This document shows positions 1 through 5,447 of a stretch of DNA of 6,588 nucleotides, in pieces (within the stretch, counting starts at the first letter, position 1; each line of letters begins with the position of its first letter). The stretch lies in the NCBI GenBank assembly GCA_003155465.1, contig PMCR01000318.1, forward strand, positions 20,209 through 26,796, read 5' to 3'. This DNA is from Myxococcales bacterium. Its GTDB lineage: Bacteria; Myxococcota; Polyangia; Fen-1088. The translations under genes were made by a program, and so were the position numbers. The notes beneath the pieces are model-generated. The model made no database searches. It saw only the letters and a program-made list of their open reading frames with translations, and was not told the DNA's origin.

Positions 1-21
1 GGAGGCAAACCGTTCGGCGCT

Positions 22-744
22 CTAGCGCAGGGTGAGGATGGCCTCGGCGCGCTGGGCGGCGCCGGCGGTGTCGACGTCCTGCCAGAAGGCGTTGCCGATG
101 TCGACGACGCGGGCGCGGCCACGGCCAGCGAGCACGAGAACCCCGTCGGAGAGCGAGCAGTCGCCGCGGCGTTGGCGCTCGGCCGCGAGAGCGTCATAGA
201 GGGCGGGGCCGACGGCGAAAACACCGCAGTCGACGCAGTCGTAGCCGGCGATGGTCTTGCCGATGTCGACGATGCGCCCGTCCTCGGTGCGGACCTTGGT
301 GGCGTCGTCCATGTCGTAGATCTCGTCGAGTCGGCGGTCGACGCAAAGCACGAGGTCGGCGGCGAGGAGATCGGCGCTGGCCGCGAGGCGGGCGAGGCCG
401 GCGTCGTAGACGTGGTCCGACATCGAGAGGACGAAGGGTCCGGCGATCCGCGCGCGGGCGGCAAGGACCGAGACGCCGTTGGCGAGCAGATAGTCTGGGT
501 TTTCGGCGAATTCGACCTGCACACCGGCGGAGGCGATCTCGGGATCGTCCGCGATCGCGGCGCGAATGCGATCGCCCATGAAGCCGATGACGACGCAGGC
601 GCGGGTGACGCCGCCGGCGGCGAGGGTGAGGAGGGTGCGCTTGAGCAGCGGCATGCCGCCGACAGAAAGCAGGGGCTTGGGTATGTCGTTCCGGCCGATA
701 CGGCTGCCCAGCCCGGCGGCGAGTACCACGGCGTCGCGGATCAT
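22..744 (-). CDS. Sugar-phosphate nucleotidyltransferase, probable CTP:inositol-1-phosphate cytidylyltransferase (IPCT-like)
   Basis: A 240-residue cytoplasmic NTP-transferase that probably couples CTP to a phosphorylated polyol (inositol-1-phosphate is the best guess) to give a CDP-polyol and pyrophosphate. Seen in the sequence: an N-terminal nucleotide-binding signature (LAAGLGSRIG, residues 8-17), the PKPLL segment (22-26), an N..NG.S segment (82-92), a metal-site-like SMSDH with Asp110, IGK plus YDCVDCGVF (161-176), and a C-terminal WQDVDT (221-226). Known of the family: IPCT enzymes carry the same ordered motifs, including DH, IGK/VDTG and W.DVDT. Start: a GTG lies at 753, but the ATG at 744 has an AGGG Shine-Dalgarno at 756-753, 8 nt upstream, and begins directly at the first beta strand, so I prefer 744. 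The gene diverges from a CDP-alcohol phosphotransferase whose substrate it would supply. A phosphocholine or other sugar-phosphate cytidylyltransferase is the main alternative. Confidence 0.85.
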   Translation of the reverse strand: MIRDAVVLAAGLGSRIGRNDIPKPLLSVGGMPLLKRTLLTLAAGGVTRACVVIGFMGDRIRAAIADDPEIASAGVQVEFAENPDYLLANGVSVLAARARIAGPFVLSMSDHVYDAGLARLAASADLLAADLVLCVDRRLDEIYDMDDATKVRTEDGRIVDIGKTIAGYDCVDCGVFAVGPALYDALAAERQRRGDCSLSDGVLVLAGRGRARVVDIGNAFWQDVDTAGAAQRAEAILTLR

Positions 745-830
745 GGATGGCACCCTAACATTTCAGCGCGTGCGCTCGCTGCGCCTTTGCCCGATACCAT
801 CTTTGGCGAAGTGTGCTAAGCACGAACCGC
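745..830. promoter_or_regulatory. Divergent intergenic region between the nucleotidyltransferase and CDP-alcohol phosphotransferase genes
   Basis: This short divergent gap must hold the start signals of both genes if each is transcribed from its own promoter. I see no convincing -35/-10 pair on either strand. A short palindrome, GTGCTAAGCAC (813-823, 5-bp arms around a central A), lies just before the ATG at 831 and covers the alternative GTG start at 813. It could be an operator half-site pair or chance. Head-to-head placement suggests, but does not prove, coordinated expression. Confidence 0.35.
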
Positions 831-1928
831 ATGTTGCGCGACGTGGCCATTGTCATTGAGGGTGAGCCGGGCGCCGATCTGCTTGGCCTGACCGTGCTTT
901 CCCGCGCCATTCTCGTTTTTGCCCGCGGCGGCGCGGGCCGCGTCTTCCTCGTTGGCGACCCTGGTGGGGCGGCGGATGAGGGACGGCGGCGCGCCGGCGT
1001 GCCCGTCGAAACCGTCGCCGATCTCGCCACAGCACGCCAGGCAGCCTCGGTGCCGCTGCTTATCGCCAGCTCTGCCGTGGTCTACGACGCTGCCCGGGTC
1101 CGCGTGCTACTCGAGACGGCGGCCACCGGGGAGACAGTCGTCCCGCCGCTCGTCCCCGCAGCCAGCTGTGCCGAGCGCCGCCTGGCTGAGACGGCCCTGC
1201 TTTCTGCCCTGGTCAAACCGACCGACGGTTGGGTCTCGGTGCACATCAACCGCAAGCTGTCGCTCGCGGTGACCCGGCGGATCGTCGGCACCGGCGTCAC
1301 GCCAAACGCCGTCACGCTGGTGGCCAATGGCATCGGTTTTCTCGGCGTGTGGCTCGTCTTCCGCTCCACCTGGGTCGGGCTTCTCGCGGGCGCGTTGCTC
1401 GTCCAGCTTCAGTCGGTGCTCGACGGCGTCGACGGCGAGATTGCTCGGCTGCGCTTCCTCTCCTCGCGGCTCGGGGAGTGGCTCGACAATGTTCTGGATG
1501 ACTTCGTCAACATCGGATTCGGCGTCGCACTCGGGTTCGCCACGGCCCGCCTGCGCGGGGAGCCCCTCTACCGCTGGCTCGGCCTTGGCGCCGGGGCCGG
1601 GATGCTTTTGTACAACCTCCTCGTCTACGCCCAGCTCCACTTTGTTCACCACTCGGGCAACCCCTTCCGCTTTCGTTGGTGGTTCCAGCGACCAGGGGAG
1701 GATGTCGCCGCGTCCCTCGCGCGCGCCGGTGCCTTTGCGCGTGTGGGCGCCTTCGCCCGCGCGCTTGGGCGACGCGACGTCTTTCTCCTCATCTTCCTCG
1801 TCCTGGTGGCCGCGCGGCAGCCACACATCCCGGTGATCTGGTTTGCCGTCGTTGCCGCGGGCTACCTGCCCCTGACAGTTGCCCAAATCGTCGTGGCCGC
1901 GCACCGGGCGTTGCGGCCGTCGCGTTGA
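831..1928 (+). CDS. CDP-alcohol phosphotransferase, DIPPS-like, with degenerate N-terminal nucleotidyltransferase-like domain
   Basis: A 365-residue integral membrane enzyme that probably transfers a phosphoalcohol from a CDP-alcohol to a second alcohol. The complete CDP-alcohol phosphotransferase signature D-x2-DG-x2-AR-x8-G-x3-D-x3-D is present: D198, D201, G202, A205, R206, G215, D219, D223. Before it is KPTDGWVSVHINR (129-141) and a VTPN segment, both typical of the DIPPS branch. Hydrophobic segments follow at about 162-196, 225-238, 250-268, 317-329 and 333-357. Residues 1-125 look like an NTP-transferase fold (VLSRAI...GAGRVFLVGD) but lack the glycine-rich AAG.G.R signature and the PK motif, so this half is probably not catalytic. 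Start: GTG at 813 would add six residues; the ATG at 831 opens at a beta strand and is preferred, though its ribosome site is weak. Substrate is inferred from the divergent IPCT-like neighbour; phosphatidylinositol-phosphate-type or other CDP-alcohol chemistry is possible. Confidence 0.87.
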   Translation: MLRDVAIVIEGEPGADLLGLTVLSRAILVFARGGAGRVFLVGDPGGAADEGRRRAGVPVETVADLATARQAASVPLLIASSAVVYDAARVRVLLETAATGETVVPPLVPAASCAERRLAETALLSALVKPTDGWVSVHINRKLSLAVTRRIVGTGVTPNAVTLVANGIGFLGVWLVFRSTWVGLLAGALLVQLQSVLDGVDGEIARLRFLSSRLGEWLDNVLDDFVNIGFGVALGFATARLRGEPLYRWLGLGAGAGMLLYNLLVYAQLHFVHHSGNPFRFRWWFQRPGEDVAASLARAGAFARVGAFARALGRRDVFLLIFLVLVAARQPHIPVIWFAVVAAGYLPLTVAQIVVAAHRALRPSR

Positions 1929-2308
1929 CCGGAGACGCGCCCAGCCGATCGTAGAGGCATTTCGGACACCGTGCCCGAGTGCGTGATCCGCGACCGCGGA
2001 CACAGGTCAATCTCTGGGGCGGCGGCAAAGTGCCAGAACGCCTGGCGCGGCCGCATCGAGAGTGGTTCTTGGATTACCCGGAGTTTCGTGGGGCTACCGC
2101 GAAGCCGGCATGCGTCATGGTCGATCACAGGGGTTCTCCTCGCCAGTCCGCGCAGGGTCAACGCTGGGTCAATTCCTTCAACGATTTCGCGGCGGTTGCA
2201 TTTGCGCACGCCAGAATCCAGAATTCTTTGGCTTGTAGCCATGCTCTTGTGAGACGGAGGAGATTGGGGAGAAAACGCTAGCGCCTGGATCGCTATCTTG
2301 TGCCAGAA
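1929..2308. other. Gene-free intergenic stretch, possibly a decayed mobile-element remnant
   Basis: No reading frame here can be supported. The two plus-strand frames (about 1971-2252 and 1979-2281) are Arg/Ser-rich, overlap each other out of phase and show no family motif. A minus-strand frame runs through the area and into the start of the esterase gene, again without recognisable motifs. The base composition appears less GC-rich than the genes to the left. The heptamer CGGACAC occurs twice, at 1963-1969 and 1997-2003, 34 bp apart. Repeated short motifs near one edge recall the multiple terminal repeats of some insertion sequences, for example the IS21 family, but no transposase is left and the assignment is speculative. 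Confidence 0.3.
1983..2003. repeat. Hairpin-forming inverted repeat 55 bp downstream of the phosphotransferase gene
   Basis: GTG(A)TCCGC-GACC-GCGGACAC can fold into an 8-bp stem with one bulged A and a 4-nt loop. It lies in the right place to slow or end transcription from the 831-1928 gene, but no T-run follows, so it is not a classic intrinsic terminator. Its right arm contains the second CGGACAC heptamer, so it could instead be part of a mobile-element end. Confidence 0.35.
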
Positions 2309-2320
2309 TTGAAACTGGCA
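2301..2320. promoter_or_regulatory. Candidate operator: perfect 6-bp inverted repeat over the esterase -35
   Basis: TGCCAG (2301-2306) and CTGGCA (2315-2320) are perfect inverted copies separated by AATTGAAA. The repeat encloses the proposed -35 hexamer TTGAAA at 2309-2314. Position and symmetry fit a dimeric repressor site controlling the downstream esterase. The regulator is unknown and none is encoded in this window. Confidence 0.4.
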
Positions 2321-2338
2321 TGAGCGACCGTGTATACA
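2309..2338 (+). promoter_or_regulatory. Candidate sigma70-type promoter for the esterase gene
   Basis: TTGAAA (2309-2314; consensus TTGACA) and TATACA (2333-2338; consensus TATAAT) are separated by 18 bp. Transcription would start near 2345, giving a leader of roughly 58 nt before the ATG at 2403. These are the best-looking hexamers in the gap, and an inverted repeat overlaps the -35. This is a pattern match only. Confidence 0.45.
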
Positions 2339-2386
2339 GATCATTTGCACTACTCTCTCAAGATCAACACGCCTTGAAGTCTTGCT

Positions 2387-2393
2387 GAAGGAG
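2387..2393 (+). promoter_or_regulatory. Shine-Dalgarno GAAGGAG that decides the esterase start
   Basis: This purine-rich site lies 9 nt before ATG 2403. It overlaps the frame of the upstream TTG at 2382 and abuts the ATG at 2394, which makes both unlikely starts. Confidence 0.6.
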
Positions 2394-2402
2394 ATGTTCA
2401 CC

Positions 2403-4031
2403 ATGACGATGCATGAAGAATCCAACAAGGGTGCCCGCAAGGCGCTGTTGGCCGGAGGGGATCTTGTCTGGACGTCTCTGTTGGCCATGTTGGGCGGAGT
2501 GCTTTTCCTAGCTGGGCCTGGGTGCTCCGGCAATTCGAGCCCTCCTGAGAACACGGGCGGTCAGGGCGGAACATTGCAGGCCTCGACCGACTCCGGTGGA
2601 ACGTCTGCTGTTCAAGGCGGGACGACTACCACCGTAACGACTGCAACTGGGGGCGTGCTGCCATCTGGAGGAAGCATCGGCGCCGGCGGGACCTCGGCCA
2701 TTCCAACCGGCGGCGCGTCTCCCGGCGGGGGTACACCAGGCGGTTCAACCCCGACCGCCGGTTCAACCGGTGGCAACCGGACAGGAGGAAACCCTGTCAC
2801 AGGCGGTGAAGTGGCCAGTGGTGGGACAACCGGAGGCCCTTCTAGCGCTTCGGGAACTGGTGGCAGTCGTGGCAGCACAAGCATCTCGGGCGGCTCGTCA
2901 GGGGGCAACGTCGGAAGCTCATCGGCTAACGGAGGCACCTCTGACACAGGCGGCTTCGCAAGAGATGGCGGCCCACCTGGTGGCTCCGCGACCGGCGGCT
3001 CTGCAACCGGCGGCTCGCCATCCACCGGTACCCCGGTACCTGTTACAGCCTGTGCAACCAACGAGCTTTCCACGTGCAAGACAAATGCGACACCAGTCTC
3101 TGAAAGTTACAGCATTCCCTATAGTATCGAATGTCACTTTGGTGGAGATACTGGGAACTACGAGGTGACCGTCGAATTGGGGGGGACGGAGGCCAGCGAC
3201 ACGCTTGTTGAGGCTGAGAGACGCCGGCCCATGTTGCCGGAGATCAAGACGGCTGCTGGCCAGACCCAACGATACTCGTTTGGGGTCAATGTACGGCAGC
3301 CTGAGGGAGAGCCGGTGCAGAACGTTCCTGCCGGAATAGCCGGGCTCGATGTCTATTTCGGAGGCCCATCGCCCAAACTGACTAGCATCTGTCACAAAGT
3401 GATGGACAAGCCCGTGGTGGTCTACGTAGCGGGAGATTCCACCGTGTGCGACCAGTACACCAATGGCTACGCATCTTGGGGCCAGCACTTGCCGCAGTTC
3501 TTCGTAAGCCCGGTCTCGGTGGCAAACTATGCCGATTCGGGCGAAAGCTCAGGAAGCTTCTCCGGCAACTCGAAGCTCTGGGGCGCCATCAAGGCCAATA
3601 TGAAGGCCGGTGATTGGGTGTTGCTTGAGATGGGGCACAATGACAAGACAACCACCCAGGCGAAATTTCAGGAGAACATGGGCGGGATGGCGACCGCGGC
3701 AAAGGCCGCAGGTGTCAACCCGGTATTCGTCACCCCGATCTCGCGCGCAACCGGCGGCTGCTCGGGACAGCTGGTGACTGCACAAATGGACATTCCCCAA
3801 ACGCTGAAGGACCTCGGCAAGAGCATGAACATCCCGGTCATCGATCTGACGACGGCAACGTGCAATTGGTTTACGACCGTCGGAGGGGCCGGTGCCGCCA
3901 AATCAGGATACTACGCCAATGGCTCAGACGGGACTCACACCGGCCCCAAGGGCGCTCAGATCTACGCAGGCTTCGTGCGCGATGCCATCAAGGCCAACAT
4001 ACCAGAACTGGCGAAATACCTGAGGGAGTAG
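2403..4031 (+). CDS. Surface-exported SGNH esterase, rhamnogalacturonan acetylesterase (CE12-like), lipoprotein with Gly-rich linker
   Basis: A 542-residue exported enzyme that probably removes acetyl groups from pectic rhamnogalacturonan or a similar polysaccharide. Order of parts: charged start with R12/K13; hydrophobic segment about 21-39 ending in a lipobox-like AGPGC with Cys41; low-complexity Gly/Ser/Thr linker about 51-213 dominated by GG-x-x repeats; beta-sandwich module about 217-333 (NYEVTVELG, AERRRPML, VNVRQPEGEP, GLDVYFGG); SGNH hydrolase about 337-540. Catalytic blocks are complete: I, GDST with nucleophile Ser346; II, NYADSGESSGSF with Gly380; III, GHND with Asn413; V, DGTH with Asp509 and His512. 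The module plus SGNH pairing is typical of bacterial rhamnogalacturonan acetylesterases. Start: ATG 2403 follows GAAGGAG (2387-2393) by 9 nt; TTG 2382 and ATG 2394 are poorer. Oddities: Pro at lipobox -2, and Glu where family members usually have Arg in block II (GRS becomes GES). No other polysaccharide enzyme is nearby. Acetyl xylan or other ester substrates are possible. Confidence 0.88.
   Translation: MTMHEESNKGARKALLAGGDLVWTSLLAMLGGVLFLAGPGCSGNSSPPENTGGQGGTLQASTDSGGTSAVQGGTTTTVTTATGGVLPSGGSIGAGGTSAIPTGGASPGGGTPGGSTPTAGSTGGNRTGGNPVTGGEVASGGTTGGPSSASGTGGSRGSTSISGGSSGGNVGSSSANGGTSDTGGFARDGGPPGGSATGGSATGGSPSTGTPVPVTACATNELSTCKTNATPVSESYSIPYSIECHFGGDTGNYEVTVELGGTEASDTLVEAERRRPMLPEIKTAAGQTQRYSFGVNVRQPEGEPVQNVPAGIAGLDVYFGGPSPKLTSICHKVMDKPVVVYVAGDSTVCDQYTNGYASWGQHLPQFFVSPVSVANYADSGESSGSFSGNSKLWGAIKANMKAGDWVLLEMGHNDKTTTQAKFQENMGGMATAAKAAGVNPVFVTPISRATGGCSGQLVTAQMDIPQTLKDLGKSMNIPVIDLTTATCNWFTTVGGAGAAKSGYYANGSDGTHTGPKGAQIYAGFVRDAIKANIPELAKYLRE
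2553..3042 (+). repeat. Low-complexity Gly/Ser/Thr-rich coding repeat (linker of the esterase)
   Basis: About 160 codons are dominated by GG-x-x and TGG-type units. The clearest DNA-level tandem copies are 15-bp units at 2979-2993 and 2994-3008 plus a partial third at 3009-3018, encoding GGSAT units. Two GGTACC palindromes (3027-3032 and 3035-3040) lie near the end of the linker. The linker would hold the catalytic part away from the membrane anchor. Imperfect tandem copies suggest growth by slippage or unequal recombination. Confidence 0.75.
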
Positions 4032-4045
4032 CCCAACGGAATAGT

Positions 4046-4090
4046 GGTACACGGATTCAGCCAGCTGTCGCCGGCCCGCTCTCCGGTACC
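4046..4090. repeat. Inverted repeat in the convergent gap, weak candidate bidirectional terminator
   Basis: GGTAC(A)CGGA at 4046-4055 can pair with TCCGGTACC at 4082-4090, a 9-bp stem with one bulged base and a loop of about 26 nt. It sits between the ends of the convergent esterase and TolC-family genes, where a shared terminator would be useful. The large loop and lack of a T-run keep confidence low. Confidence 0.25.
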
Positions 4091-4097
4091 CTCAACG

Positions 4098-5447
4098 CTA
4101 CGGAAATTGCCCCGCGGCGGCCAGTAGATCCAGCCGCGCCTGGCGGGCGTTGTCCTCGGCGATCACCGCCGCCGTGTCGGCGTCGCGCGCGCGGCGTTCG
4201 GCATCGACCACCTCCAGGTTGGTGGTGGCGCCGGCCCGGTAGGCCAGATCCGCCAGTCCCAGTGCCTCGCGCGCCAACTTCGCCGCATTGGCCGCGGACT
4301 TCATCGCTTGGTCGGCACGACGGATCTCCTCGACCGCTACGCGAATGTCGGATCGGGTCTGGCGCAGAAGGGCCTCGTACTGACTGCGCGCCTCGGCGAC
4401 CAGGGCCGCGCGTTCCTGGGACTGGCCTCGGCGCAGGCCGCCTTCTACCAGCGGGAAGCTCAGCACGACCAGCGCCTGCCAGCCGGTCTCCGGCGTGGTG
4501 AAGGACGACGGGTTCTGGTAGAAGGGGATGAACTGACCACTCAAGCTCGGCGTGTAATCGGCCCAGCTCTCGCTCTTGACCTTCTCGGCCACCCGCAGGC
4601 GAGCCTTGGCCGCGGCGACATCCTTTCGCTGGGCTATGGCTGCCTCGGGATCGGTGCTGGTGCCGGCCAGAGCCACGTCGTCGTACACATCCACGGGTTG
4701 CGCCTCGCCAATCAGCACGGCCAGCGCCTCGCGCGCACGCGCCCGCCCGGTGTAGCTGGTTGCAAGCTGCGCCTCATCCGACGCCACCTGCTGCGCGGCC
4801 CGGACATCATCGACACGATTGCCGACCCCGCCGACCAGGCGGGTGTGCGCGTAGTCGTAGTGCGCGCGATCAGTGGCCAGGGCTCGGGCATTGATTTCCA
4901 CCACGCGTTTCTGGGCGACGACGGCCAGATAGGCCCGCGCCACGGCCAGCGCCACGGTCCGGCTCACATCCTGGTTGCCGGCCTCGGCCGTCTTGAGGTT
5001 GGCCTTGGCCTGGGACCACTGCACCCAGCGTGAAGGCGCAAGCAACGGAACCGTCAGGGTCAAGTTGGCAGAAAGCTGGTTCCTGTGCACCAGCGTCTTG
5101 GTCACCAGCGTGCCGTCGGGAGCCACCGACGTGGTGTTTCGATCATTGTCCAGGCCGGTGTAGGTGCCGTTGGCGGTGAGGTAGGGCAGCGAGCCGGAGC
5201 GGGTTTCCTGCAGCAGCGCATCAGCACGATCGATTTCCAGTGTGGCCACCTGCGCGTTCGGGTTGCGCAAGAGAGCGCGGTGGACCGCCTCGGTGAGGGT
5301 GATCTTCTCATGGGCAGCACCCACGTCGGGCGCGGCCTCTTGCAGTTTGGGCACAGGCGGGGGCTCGCTGGTTTCCTGCGCCCAGGAAGTCTGTGCAGCG
5401 GCCAGCAGCGTCGTACAGACAGCGAGTTGCAGCCATCCACTATGCAT
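4098..5447 (-). CDS. TolC-family outer membrane efflux channel protein
   Basis: A 449-residue outer-membrane channel that would trimerise and form the exit duct of a tripartite RND efflux pump. Seen: a signal peptide (hydrophobic core about 5-19, probable cleavage after SWA at 21-23); a Pro-rich mature start (28-34); then two homologous OEP repeats, about 49-248 and 268-445. The first opens with ITLTEAVHRALLRNPNAQ, the classic start of TolC-type proteins. The second ends with AYRAGATTNLEVVDAERR, the usual conserved stretch before the last helix. Long Ala/Arg/Glu/Gln-rich helical parts fit the alpha-barrel. No lipobox Cys is near the signal cleavage site, unlike OprM-type lipoproteins. Start: ATG 5447 has GGAGGA (5461-5456) 8 nt upstream and leads straight into the signal peptide; a GTG at 5483 would add a charged 12-residue extension and is rejected. 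The start overlaps the pump gene's stop by 8 bp, which implies translational coupling. Confidence 0.93.
   Translation of the reverse strand: MHSGWLQLAVCTTLLAAAQTSWAQETSEPPPVPKLQEAAPDVGAAHEKITLTEAVHRALLRNPNAQVATLEIDRADALLQETRSGSLPYLTANGTYTGLDNDRNTTSVAPDGTLVTKTLVHRNQLSANLTLTVPLLAPSRWVQWSQAKANLKTAEAGNQDVSRTVALAVARAYLAVVAQKRVVEINARALATDRAHYDYAHTRLVGGVGNRVDDVRAAQQVASDEAQLATSYTGRARAREALAVLIGEAQPVDVYDDVALAGTSTDPEAAIAQRKDVAAAKARLRVAEKVKSESWADYTPSLSGQFIPFYQNPSSFTTPETGWQALVVLSFPLVEGGLRRGQSQERAALVAEARSQYEALLRQTRSDIRVAVEEIRRADQAMKSAANAAKLAREALGLADLAYRAGATTNLEVVDAERRARDADTAAVIAEDNARQARLDLLAAAGQFP

Noticed and set aside
172..819. Plus-strand open frame of 215 codons across the nucleotidyltransferase
   Set aside because: It is antisense to a gene with clear ordered NTP-transferase motifs; its Gly/Asp/Val-rich product shows no domain and reflects high GC.
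1107..2003. Minus-strand open frame of 298 codons across the phosphotransferase gene
   Set aside because: Antisense to the strand carrying the full CDP-alcohol phosphotransferase signature; the product is a charged, motif-free shadow.
1971..2281. Two overlapping plus-strand open frames of 93 and 100 codons
   Set aside because: Arg/Ser-rich, mutually out of phase, without ribosome sites or family features.
2318..2334. Possible sigma54 -24/-12 element near TGGCA
   Set aside because: TGGCA is present, but no TTGC/GC element occurs at the required spacing; the sigma70-type pair fits better.
1862..2554. Minus-strand open frame of 230 codons through the gene-free gap
   Set aside because: It overlaps the ends of two real genes, including the promoter and signal region of the esterase, and shows no recognisable motif or convincing start. 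I could not exclude a decayed coding fragment in the part around 1990-2240.
2979..3018. Short tandem 15-bp copies considered as a CRISPR-like array
   Set aside because: The copies are contiguous with no spacers and lie in frame in the Gly-rich linker of a real gene.
2612..3079. Minus-strand Pro-rich frame of 155 codons resembling a PPV/PPL repeat protein
   Set aside because: It is the exact complement of the Gly-rich linker codons; the proline repeats are a by-product of GGN codons.
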